A stretch of 24,844 nt of DNA from Paratrimastix pyriformis (Eukaryota; Preaxostyla; Paratrimastigidae): positions 1 through 24,844 of the forward strand of contig JAPMOS010000351.1 in the NCBI GenBank assembly GCA_027972325.1, given 5' to 3'. Shown here piece after piece: positions 10,080 through 19,593 of the stretch. Position numbers and translations under genes: made by a program. The notes under the pieces are model-generated. The model was not told the origin of the DNA and searched no databases. It worked only from the letters and a program-made list of their open reading frames with translations. Position 1 is the stretch's first letter, and every line of letters starts with the position of its first letter.

Positions 10080-13000
10080 AAATCGAATTTTTCGAGGTGG
10101 TGTTCCGACATCATCCCAAGTGTTTTTCGATGAAACTCATCGATTTGCATCATCAGAACCGGTATCGCGATGTTTGTCGGTACTAAAATCCATACCGGCG
10201 GTATGGATTTTCAATAGAAATCGAATTTTTCGAGGTGGTGTTCTGACATCATCCCAAGTGTTTTTCGATGAAACTCATCGATTTGCATCATCAGAACCGG
10301 TATCGCGATGTTTGTCGGTACTAAAATCCATACCGGCGGTATGGATTTTCAATAGAAATCGAATTTTTCGAGGTGGTGTTCCGACATCATCCCAAGTGTT
10401 TTTCGATGAAACTCATCGATTTGCATCATCAGAACCGGTATCGCGATGTTTGTCGGTACTAAAATCCATACCGGCGGTATGGATTTTCAATAGAAATCGA
10501 ATTTTTCGAGGTGGTGTTCTGACATCATCCCAAGTGTTTTTCGATGAAACTCATCGATTTGCATCATCAGAACCGGTATCGCGATGTTTGTCGGTACTAA
10601 AATCCATACCGGCGGTATGGATTTTCAATAGAAATCGAATTTTTCGAGGTGGTGTTCCGACATCATCCCAAGTGTTTTTTCGATGAAACTCATCGATTTG
10701 CATCATCAGAACCGGTATCGCGATGTTTGTCGGTACTAAAATCCATACCGGCGGTATGGATTTTCAATAGAAATCGAATTTTTCGAGGTGGTGTTCCGAC
10801 ATCATCCCAAGTGTTTTTCGATGAAACTCATCGATTTGCATCATCAGAACCGGTATCGCGATGTTTGTCGGTACTAAAATCCATACCGGCGGTATGGATT
10901 TTCAATAGAAATCGAATTTTTCGAGGTGGTGTTCCGACATCATCCCAAGTGTTTTTCGATGAAACTCATCGATTTGCATCATCAGAACCGGTATCGCGAT
11001 GTTTGTCGGTACTAAAATCCATACCGGCGGTATGGATTTTCAATAGAAATCGAATTTTTCGAGGTGGTGTTCCGACATCATCCCAAGTGTTTTTCGATGA
11101 AACTCATCGATTTGCATCATCAGAACCGGTATCGCGATGTTTGTCGGTACTAAAATCCATACCGGCGGTATGGATTTTCAATAGAAATCGAATTTTTCGA
11201 GGTGGTGTTCCGACATCATCCCAAGTGTTTTTCGATGAAACTCATCGATTTGCATCATCAGAACCGGTATCGCGATGTTTGTCGGTACTAAAATCCATAC
11301 CGGCGGTATGGATTTTCAATAGAAATCGAATTTTTCGAGGTGGTGTTCTGACATCATCCCAAGTGTTTTTCGATGAAACTCATCGATTTGCATCATCAGA
11401 ACCGGTATCGCGATGTTTGTCGGTACTAAAATCCATACCGGCGGTATGGATTTTCAATAGAAATCGAATTTTTCGAGGTGGTGTTCCGACATCATCCCAA
11501 GTGTTTTTCGATGAAACTCATCGATTTGCATCATCAGAACCGGTATCGCGATGTTTGTCGGTACTAAAATCCATACCGGCGGTATGGATTTTCAATAGAA
11601 ATCGAATTTTTCGAGGTGGTGTTCCGACATCATCCCAAGTGTTTTTCGATGAAACTCATCGATTTGCATCATCAGAACCGGTATCGCGATGTTTGTCGGT
11701 ACTAAAATCCATACCGGCGGTATGGATTTTCAATAGAAATCGAATTTTTCGAGGTGGTGTTCCGACATCATCCCAAGTGTTTTTCGATGAAACTCATCGA
11801 TTTGCATCATCAGAACCGGTATCGCGATGTTTGTCGGTACTAAAATCCATACCGGCGGTATGGATTTTCAATAGAAATCGAATTTTTCGAGGTGGTGTTC
11901 CGACATCATCCCAAGTGTTTTTCGATGAAACTCATCGATTTGCATCATCAGAACCGGTATCGCGATGTTTGTCGGTACTAAAATCCATACCGGCGGTATG
12001 GATTTTCAATAGAAATCGAATTTTTCGAGGTGGTGTTCCGACATCATCCCAAGTGTTTTTCGATGAAACTCATCGATTTGCATCATCAGAACCGGTATCG
12101 CGATGTTTGTCGGTACTAAAATCCATACCGGCGGTATGGATTTTCAATAGAAATCGAATTTTTCGAGGTGGTGTTCCGACATCATCCCAAGTGTTTTTTC
12201 GATGAAACTCATCGATTTGCATCATCAGAACCGGTATCGCGATGTTTGTCGGTACTAAAATCCATACCGGCGGTATGGATTTTCAATAGAAATCGAATTT
12301 TTCGAGGTGGTGTTCCGACATCATCCCAAGTGTTTTTCGATGAAACTCATCGATTTGCATCATCAGAACCGGTATCGCGATGTTTGTCGGTACTAAAATC
12401 CATACCGGCGGTATGGATTTTCAATAGAAATCGAATTTTTCGAGGTGGTGTTCCGACATCATCCCAAGTGTTTTTTCGATGAAACTCATCGATTTGCATC
12501 ATCAGAACCGGTATCGCGATGTTTGTCGGGGGTACTAAAATCCATACCGGCGGTATGGATTTTCAATAGAAATCGAATTTTTCGAGGTGGTGTTCTGACA
12601 TCATCCCAAGTGTTTTTCGATGAAACTCATCGATTTGCATCATCAGAACCGGTATCGCGATGTTTGTCGGTACTAAAATCCATACCGGCGGTATGGATTT
12701 TCAATAGAAATCGAATTTTTCGAGGTGGTGTTCCGACATCATCCCAAGTGTTTTTCGATGAAACTCATCGATTTGCATCATCAGAACCGGTATCGCGATG
12801 TTTGTCGGTACTAAAATCCATACCGGCGGTATGGATTTTCAATAGAAATCGAATTTTTCGAGGTGGTGTTCCGACATCATCCCAAGTGTTTTTTCGATGA
12901 AACTCATCGATTTGCATCATCAGAACCGGTATCGCGATGTTTGTCGGTACTAAAATCCATACCGGCGGTATGGATTTTCAATAGAAATCGAATTTTTCGA

Positions 13001-14836
13001 GGTGGTGTTCCGACATCATCCCAAGTGTTTTTCGATGAAACTCATCGATTTGCATCATCAGAACCGGTATCGCGATGTTTGTCGGTACTAAAATCCATAC
13101 CGGCGGTATGGATTTTCAATAGAAATCGAATTTTTCGAGGTGGTGTTCCGACATCATCCCAAGTGTTTTTTCGATGAAACTCATCGATTTGCATCATCAG
13201 AACCGGTATCGCGATGTTTGTCGGGGGTACTAAAATCCATACCGGCGGTATGGATTTTCAATAGAAATCGAATTTTTCGAGGTGGTGTTCCGACATCATC
13301 CCAAGTGTTTTTTCGATGAAACTCATCGATTTGCATCATCAGAACCGGTATCGCGATGTTTGTCGGTACTAAAATCCATACCGGCGGTATGGATTTTCAA
13401 TAGAAATCGAATTTTTCGAGGTGGTGTTCCGACATCATCCCAAGTGTTTTTCGATGAAACTCATCGATTTGCATCATCAGAACCGGTATCGCGATGTTTG
13501 TCGGTACTAAAATCCATACCGGCGGTATGGATTTTCAATAGAAATCGAATTTTTCGAGGTGGTGTTCCGACATCATCCCAAGTGTTTTTTCGATGAAACT
13601 CATCGATTTGCATCATCAGAACCGGTATCGCGATGTTTGTCGGGGGTACTAAAATCCATACCGGCGGTATGGATTTTCAATAGAAATCGAATTTTTCGAG
13701 GTGGTGTTCCGACATCATCCCAAGTGTTTTTTCGATGAAACTCATCGATTTGCATCATCAGAACCGGTATCGCGATGTTTGTCGGTACTAAAATCCATAC
13801 CGGCGGTATGGATTTTCAATAGAAATCGAATTTTTCGAGGTGGTGTTCCGACATCATCCCAAGTGTTTTTCGATGAAACTCATCGATTTGCATCATCAGA
13901 ACCGGTATCGCGATGTTTGTCGGTACTAAAATCCATACCGGCGGTATGGATTTTCAATAGAAATCGAATTTTTCGAGGTGGTGTTCCGACATCATCCCAA
14001 GTGTTTTTTCGATGAAACTCATCGATTTGCATCATCAGAACCGGTATCGCGATGTTTGTCGGGGGTACTAAAATCCATACCGGCGGTATGGATTTTCAAT
14101 AGAAATCGAATTTTTCGAGGTGGTGTTCTGACATCATCCCAAGTGTTTTTTCGATGAAACTCATCGATTTGCATCATCAGAACCGGTATCGCGATGTTTG
14201 TCGGTACTAAAATCCATACCGGCGGTATGGATTTTCAATAGAAATCGAATTTTTCGAGGTGGTGTTCCGACATCATCCCAAGTGTTTTTTCGATGAAACT
14301 CATCGATTTGCATCATCAGAACCGGTATCGCGATGTTTGTCGGGGGTACTAAAATCCATACCGGCGGTATGGATTTTCAATAGAAATCGAATTTTTCGAG
14401 GTGGTGTTCTGACATCATCCCAAGTGTTTTTCGATGAAACTCATCGATTTGCATCATCAGAACCGGTATCGCGATGTTTGTCGGTACTAAAATCCATACC
14501 GGCGGTATGGATTTTCAATAGAAATCGAATTTTTCGAGGTGGTGTTCTGACATCATCCCAAGTGTTTTTTCGATGAAACTCATCGATTTGCATCATCAGA
14601 ACCCGTATCGCGATGTTTGTCGGGGGTACTAAAATCCATACCGGCGGTATGGATTTTCAATAGAAATCGAATTTTTCGAGGTGGTGTTCCGACATCATCC
14701 CAAGTGTTTTTTCGATGAAACTCATCGATTTGCATCATCAGAACCCGGTATCGCGATGTTTGTCGGTACTAAAATCCATACCGGCGGTATGGATTTTCAA
14801 TAGAAATCGAATTTTTCGAGGTGGTGTTTTGACATC
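10080..14836. repeat. 138-bp satellite array, 34 palindrome copies, with 3-unit higher-order repeats
   Basis: Near-identical tandem units of 138 bp. The palindrome at 10185-10211 recurs to 14771-14797. That distance, 4586 bp, equals 33 units of 138 plus 32 extra bases, which I can account for as 13 one-base T insertions, six GGG insertions and one C insertion. Each unit holds four hyphenated or perfect palindromes: AAAATCCATACC-GGC-GGTATGGATTTT, CGATGA-AAC-TCATCG, TCGAA-TTT-TTCGA, and the short ATCGCGAT and ACCGGT. Known variants are TTCCGAC/TTCTGAC, T5/T6 and GTCGGTAC/GTCGGGGGTAC. From about 12.86 to 14.12 kb the T6 and GGG variants recur with a 419-bp period, a three-unit higher-order repeat. 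The right end decays at 14830-14865. Confidence 0.98.
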
Positions 14837-14931
14837 GAATTTTCGAGGTGGTGGTGTTCTCATTCAACTCGCGAGGTGGACCTTACCCCGGGTTCTAACC
14901 TTTGTTAACGCGCCTTTTTGCCGTTTTCAGA

Positions 14932-16103
14932 TGAACTCGATCGATTGGAACCAGTTCCACACCCCCAAGAAGCCATTGAGTATTGCGAGGGTGCGATCGG
15001 CCAGGACCCCCCGAAATGGGCCGAGGGTTACCAGGCGATCAATTGGTTTGTTTTTACTCGCTCCCTCGTTTTCCCGAAACTTGTTGTCATAGCTTCCGTC
15101 GACGCCTCTCCTCCCTCACCCAGCCGTTGGGCGCGGGGCTCATGACGCCCCACCATCTGGAGCTGATTCGACAGACTTTTGACGGCCTTTTCCGGCCGTC
15201 CTCACCTGATTCCGCCGGTAAAGACCTCCTCCTCGACATCGGTGGGGAGGAGGACGAGCCCGAACGCGAGGAGCCCTCGTCCGTATTTGCATCGCACCTC
15301 CGGCTCGGTGCTAAATTTGTTCTTTGTTAGGTCTCCCGCCCCCGCCGCCACGCACACCGCACCAGGAGCGCCCCCTGCCCCGACCCCTACCGCCCCGAAG
15401 GCCCCGACCGCCCTGACCGCCCGTCCGACGACGCCCGCCTCTGGCGCCGTCGAGCACAAGGACAAGGGAACTGGAGCCGCTCGGCCGTCTGTCGGAGCGG
15501 GTTCTGGCCTTCCCAGCTGATTCTTTTTGGATTTCAGAATCCTGGACGACGATGATGTGCCGAGCCCGCCCAAGCCCAAGAAGGCGGCCCCGGCGGCCGC
15601 CAAGCCCAAGAAGGATCGCGAGGCCCCCGAAGAAGGCAAGAAGGCGGCCCCGGTGGCCGCCAAGTCCAAGAAGGAGGCCGCCAAGGAGGCGAAGGCCGCG
15701 GCCCCGGCCCCCCCGCCACCGGCCCGCCGGAAGCCTGGGCCGCCTCATGAGGCCAAGGAGGCTGCGGAGGCGAAGGGCTCGGACGACGCCCCCAGGAGGA
15801 CGCCAGGCCGCGGCACCGGCACAAGCACCCGGCCCCAGTGGAGATCTCCTCCTCGTCGTCGGACGAGGGCGGCCGTGCCCCCGAACCCAAGGCGAAGGCC
15901 GAGCGCAAGCGGGCCCGGCCGACCGACCCGGACGACTTCTCCCCGGAGGCCGCTCGCCAAGTACTGCAGTCCGTCGTTGATCTCGTCAATGCGTACCTTG
16001 CGCGCCACCCTCCCTCCTCCCACCCCGCTCGCCAAGTAATGCAGTCCGTCGTTGATATCGTCAATGCGTACCTTGCGCGCCACCCTGCCTCCTCCCACCA
16101 CTC
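14932..16103 (+). CDS. N-terminal exons of the ParB-methyltransferase gene: basic, disordered region
   Basis: Coding-like segments separated by short introns. 14932-15045 reads LEPVPHPQEAIEYCEGAI and ends at a GTTTGT donor. From 15093 comes MTPHHLELIRQTFDGLF with an acidic patch (GGEEDEPEREEP). From about 15330 a Pro/Ala/Thr-rich segment runs to 15486, and from 15538 a Lys/Pro/Ala-rich segment (PKPKKAAPAAAKPKK, repeated) looks like a histone H1-type basic tail. From about 15830 a Ser/Asp patch and DPDDFSPEAARQ lead to a helix duplicated by the 75-bp repeat. Basic KKAAP tails usually bind DNA without sequence specificity. The true start is not fixed: upstream there is only a splice-acceptor-like TTTTCAG at 14931 and then satellite. 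This region belongs with the element at 16.1-21.25 kb. Confidence 0.55.
15951..16100 (+). repeat. 75-bp tandem duplication inside the coding region
   Basis: CGCTCGCCAAGTA starts at 15951 and again at 16026, and the two 75-bp units differ at only a few bases. 75 is a multiple of three, so one helix-forming segment (ARQVLQSVVDLVNAYLARHP) is duplicated in frame. The few differences imply a recent event. Confidence 0.93.
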
Positions 16104-16180
16104 GTGACCTGTTTTCATCGTTTCCCTTTTTTGAACAAGTTACTGACTGCACATTCCTTTCGCTTTGTTCGGGTTGTTAG
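16104..16180 (+). other. Intron, 77 bp
   Basis: Donor TC|GTGACC and acceptor TTGTTAG before GGGGGG; TACTGAC is a plausible branch site. The flanking frames agree in phase 2. Confidence 0.7.
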
Positions 16181-16594
16181 GGGGGGGCTCTTCGATCTCT
16201 CTCTGTCGGAAAAGTGCCACGGCAAGAGGGCCCATGTGCTGCTGAGCTCCATCGACCCCTGCCCGAGCCTCGCCCGGCCCCTTGCCTACGAGCGCCTCGG
16301 AGCAATTGTGGAATGGTTCGAGAAGCTGGGAGCGGCCGTCCTGTTCAGCATAATCGTCCAAACGTCGGCCCTGGACGAGGCTCGATACCAGGTGGTCGAC
16401 GGCTCGCACCGGTCTGACAATGCTCTTTTTTTGGTGGATCGGCCTCTAATCGTGCCCCTAGGTTCCAGGTTGCGCGCATCATCGTGGACCCGCGCCGGGT
16501 CTCCGAGTTGCCGCCCGAGATCACCGCAGAACAGCGGACCGAGCTTCGCCAAAGGGTGGAGAAGCTCAACAAGCTACACCCCCAGATCCGGCAG
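16181..16594 (+). CDS. ParB/Srx-like domain exons
   Basis: 16181-16411 reads HVLLSSIDPCPSLARPL, then YERLGAIVEWFEKLG, IIVQTS and YQVVDGSHR. The next segment starts at 16462 with FQVARIIVD. This is the ParB N-terminal pattern: an I-D-P-x-P-x-x-R-like start, a helix ending in a G before the I/V-V-strand, then the signature G-x-H/R-R with a helix after it (GERRLRAA in ParB, GCHR in sulfiredoxin). An intron at 16412-16461 falls right after the signature. In bacteria and phages such domains bind CTP or act as small nucleases, and they are often fused to DNA methyltransferases; that matches what follows here. A Glu/Arg-rich helix (PEITAEQRTELRQRVEKLNK) ends the segment. The assignment is by motif only. 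Confidence 0.62.
16412..16461 (+). other. Intron, 50 bp, in the ParB-like domain
   Basis: Donor CG|GTCTGA, branch-like CTCTAAT, acceptor CCCCTAG. Phase 2 on both sides. It lies directly after the GSHR signature. Confidence 0.75.
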
Positions 16595-16649
16595 GTCTCT
16601 TGCACGTTGTCTCCGCCCTCATAACAACGCACCTCTTCCCCCTGCACAG
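16595..16649 (+). other. Intron, 55 bp
   Basis: Donor CAG|GTCTCT, branch-like CATAAC, acceptor CTGCACAG. Phase 0 on both sides. Confidence 0.75.
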
Positions 16650-17284
16650 CACCTGAAGGAGGACTACATCGACGTGGCCGTTTACAACACTCTCGATCCG
16701 GAGGCCATGCTCGAGCTGCAACATCGGGTCAACCTGCTTACTCACGACGCGCGGTTTGGAAGCAGCACCTTCGACGTCCTGCTGAACCTCAAGCGTGCAT
16801 CCCTCCAAGTCTGTCGTCTCCCGTCTATTGATTATCATCACCCCACCTCCCCGCCCTTATCAGGCCCCCAAGCGCTACATCCGTGAGGATCCTGACTTTG
16901 CCACACATTTGGAACCCGCCCTCAAGGAGCTGCACTTCCCCAAAGGCGAAGACGCCCCGGCCAAGCTTGTGAAGATTCTGGAGTGCTTCTCCCTGGAGAT
17001 GCTGTGTGCCCTCTCCCAGCTCCCGGTTGAGCGACAGCCGTCAGCCACGAACCTGTGGCGCATCTTTGAGGTCCGCATGCACCAACCATTTCCACGCTGC
17101 CGCTCACACGTCCTGCCCGCCAGGCCAGGGATGCGGAGATGAATCGGTGGCTTGCTCGCGCCATGTTGGAGGGGTCGTTCAGTGGTTCTGAGGCCACCTC
17201 TACTGCAGCGGCCGATCTCAAGAAGCCCATTCGGCAGGCCGAGCAGACCTTCATGCTGCTCGAGGCCCACGATGCAGCTGAGGT
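16650..17284 (+). CDS. Helical middle region of the ParB-methyltransferase gene
   Basis: Three segments: 16650-16808 (DYIDVAVYNTLDPEAMLELQ, then a Leu/His-rich helix), 16864-17070 (YIREDPDFATHLEPALKELH and KILECFSLEMLCALSQLP), and from 17124 (DAEMNRWLARAMLEG and PIRQAEQTFMLLEAHDAAE). No known fold is recognised; predicted mostly alpha-helical. The two introns between them are in phase 0. It lies between the ParB-like and methyltransferase domains, where bacterial ParB proteins carry a helix-turn-helix region, but I see no clear helix-turn-helix signature. Confidence 0.6.
16809..16863 (+). other. Intron, 55 bp
   Basis: Donor CAA|GTCTGT, pyrimidine-rich 3' end, acceptor CTTATCAG. Phase 0. Confidence 0.75.
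17071..17123 (+). other. Intron, 53 bp
   Basis: Donor GAG|GTCCGC, acceptor CCCGCCAG. Phase 0 on both sides. The interior is less T-rich than in the other introns. Confidence 0.65.
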
Positions 17285-17296
17285 GGCCGCCGGAGA

Positions 17297-19392
17297 CCAC
17301 CCCCGTCCTCTACCTGCCCCCCGACGAGGCCGCCCGGGAGATCCTGCGGTGCCATCTCGTCCGGACCGAGACCTTTGCCTTCATGAACTGCCTCAACGTG
17401 CGGCCCTTCCCATTCCGCAAGGGCAAGGTTCGACTCCCGGCCTTCTCCGAGGAGCTGGGTGAGCTGGGCTGCCCGTTCGAGCGCCTCAACGAGACGGACG
17501 TTGGCAACATGCCCCAGGAGATCACCTTCATGGACGGCCGGCGTCTCTCCGAGTTCGAGTTGGTCCTCGGCTACTGGCTGGGGTGGTGCGCGGCACAACT
17601 GCCACCGGCAATGCAGGACTACCTGATGCCCGAGCACTGCCCGTACGCCCGGCTCTGGGAGGAGATGGGCCACCACGACATCCCCCGTGCCAGCAAGCGC
17701 ATGCTGAAGACCGTCGACCGGGAACTACGTGAGGAAAGGCGGGCACTCCGGGAGGAAGCCGCCTCCGAGCACCCAGAGCCGCCGAAGTCAGAGCCGGCCA
17801 AGCGGGCCACCCTGAAGGCGCTTCTTTCCCAAGCCGAGCCGACCTCCGAAGCCGAGGCCAAGGCGGCGGAGGCCGATGACGAGTATGAGGTCAAGGCCTG
17901 CGCACTCCCACCGGAGTCGGCCACCGAGGAAGCCCAGCCTTCGTCGAAACCGGTGCCCGAGCCCGAGCCCAAAGCCAAGCCCCGAGCCAGCCAGGCCAAG
18001 CCGCCGCAGCCCGCCCCCAGGCCAAGCCGCCGCAGCCCGCCCCCCAGGCCAAGCCGCCGCAGCCCGCCCCCAGGCCAAGCCGCCGCAGCCCGCCCCCCAG
18101 GCCAAGCCGTCGCCTCAGCCCCAGCCGGCTCAGCCTCAACCCCAGACCCCGGCCCAGGCCCAGCAACAACACTCCAAGCCACCGCAGCAGCGTCAGTCGC
18201 CCAGGCCACCACCAAGCCCGCGTCCGCTGCGCCTCGTTCCGGCCCCCAGCTGCTTTCCGCACCCGCGGAGGGCCACGATCCCTCATGGGAAAACCTTGGC
18301 CCGGTTCTACTGCGGGGATGCCGAAGCGATCTTGTTTCGCGCGAAGGATAATCCCGGCCGTGTCTGCAGTTTCCAACTTGTTGGATCCCCACTAACATCC
18401 TCGTTTCATTCAATAGACACTGTATACCTTGGCCGTGTTGGATGCTCCCTGGGGCATTACCGACGACCCTCGAGACAGACCCACCCCGGACTACGGATCC
18501 CTGGCCCAGTACCTCGACTCGTTCATTGCCCCCAATGGTACCATCATTGTGATGGATACCGAGGCCAACTTGTCCCAGCAATGGACGCTCCTTCTTCATC
18601 ACTTCTTCGCGCAGATTACCTCGAGGAGGCCAACCCCCGGCCGTCGCTCTCACCGGGAGCCCCCCGCCCTGAGGAGGTGGAGCTGCCCATCGAGGTCTTC
18701 CAGCGAGGCCACGAGGGGCCCGTCAACTGGCGCTGGGATGTACTGTGCCCTTCTCCGAGTGCGAAGTTGGCCGAGATGAACGCCCGGGCCAACCCGCGCA
18801 CCAACGCGGTCTACCTGCGGCACCAGGCGGGGCAGGCCCGCTTCGCCAAGCCGGCCGATCTTTACGTCTACCTCTTCCGCCGCTACGGAGGGCCGGGCCC
18901 TGTGTTGGACTGCTTCTGCGGCTGTGGGCCAGCTCTCTTGGCGGCAGAGGCCACCGGAACGCGCGTTGATCTAATTGACCGGGCGCCTGCAGTGGAGAGC
19001 CTCATGATCGGCCACGTGCCTCCGGTGCTGGTGCACCGGCAGGACGAAGCATACCTGCCCCTCGAAGCCCACGAGACGGAGCTTTGCAACGTCGTTGCAC
19101 CCCTGTCGACGAATGGGACCTGCATCTTCCTCTGCTCCCCCCTCAAGAAGAACCTGCCCCGCCTCAACAAGAAGAGCAGGCCTCCGAGCAGACCACCACC
19201 GCCGAGCAACAACAACAAGAGCAGGCCTTCGAGCTTCAAGACGACCAAGAGGGCCCCCTCATCCCCGCTCCCGATGATCAGCCTTATCAGTGGCCTCCTC
19301 CTTCCGACGAGCTCAACCCGCTGCTGGACCCGCTCAGTCCGGATGCTTTGGGCGAGGACCTTCAGCCCGAGGAAATCGAGGACTTGCCGTAA
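17297..19392 (+). CDS. Beta-class DNA amino-methyltransferase (N6-adenine or N4-cytosine) with long linkers
   Basis: 17297-17900 is a coding-like globular segment (FAFMNCLNVRPFPFRKGKVR, GYWLGWCAAQLPPAMQDYL) of unknown fold. A Glu/Ala-rich and a Pro/Lys-rich linker with AKPPQPAP repeats follow. The methyltransferase begins about 18290: FYCGDAEAILF, then LDAPWGI with the catalytic motif at 18441-18452, then YGSLAQYLDSFIAPNGTIIV. Later come FAKPADLYVYLFRRYG and VLDCFCGCGPALLAAEA, with F-C-G-C-G at 18914-18928 as the SAM-binding motif. Catalytic motif before SAM motif is the beta-class order of N6_N4_Mtase enzymes, which methylate the exocyclic amino group of adenine or cytosine in DNA. DAPW replaces the usual DPPW/Y. 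The end is acidic and Gln-rich (QQQQEQAFELQDDQEGP), stopping at TAA 19392. Target base and activity are unknown. I treat it as part of an element and count a few breaks. Confidence 0.68.
18000..18110 (+). repeat. 27-28-bp minisatellite encoding AKPPQPAP repeats
   Basis: GCCAAGCCGCCGCAGCCCGC recurs about four times between 18000 and 18110 with slightly different spacing. It encodes the Pro-rich linker ahead of the methyltransferase core and is a likely slippage hot spot. Confidence 0.85.
18362..18416 (+). other. Intron, 55 bp, inside the methyltransferase domain
   Basis: Donor CGT|GTCTGC, branch-like CACTAAC 26 bp before the end, acceptor CAATAG. Phase 0 on both sides. It separates the GDAEAILF segment from the DAPW motif. 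Confidence 0.78.
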
Positions 19393-19593
19393 CTTGTAAT
19401 ACAATCCCTCTTTCGATCCTGATTTTTTTTTTGGTTTGTTTTTTCTAAGAAACACGATACATCGAGAAATTGCCTCGATTGAACAACAAGCCACCGGGGC
19501 GGGATCGGGACCCGGAGGGGGTCTGGGACCGGGAGTAGTGCTCGCTGGACGGGCTGCATGACCAGGGTGATAGCCACTCCTGTGGCGCCTCTG
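19393..19593 (+). other. Linker between methyltransferase and integrase coding parts
   Basis: AT-rich stretch with TTTCTAAG at 19449, a plausible acceptor, preceded by GTAACT at the methyltransferase stop, a plausible donor. A Gly/Pro-rich coding-like segment (ASIEQQATGAGSGPGGG) follows. The two coding parts may therefore be expressed from one transcript, but the sequence alone cannot settle it. Confidence 0.4.

Noticed and set aside
10649-12205. Long open frame (over 500 codons) across the satellite
   Set aside because: The 138-bp unit is a multiple of three with no stop in this frame, so any run of perfect units stays open. One- and four-base variants break it repeatedly, and conservation is uniform at all codon positions.
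10080-14836. CRISPR array
   Set aside because: Units are contiguous 138-bp tandem repeats with no unique spacers, and the surroundings are eukaryotic.
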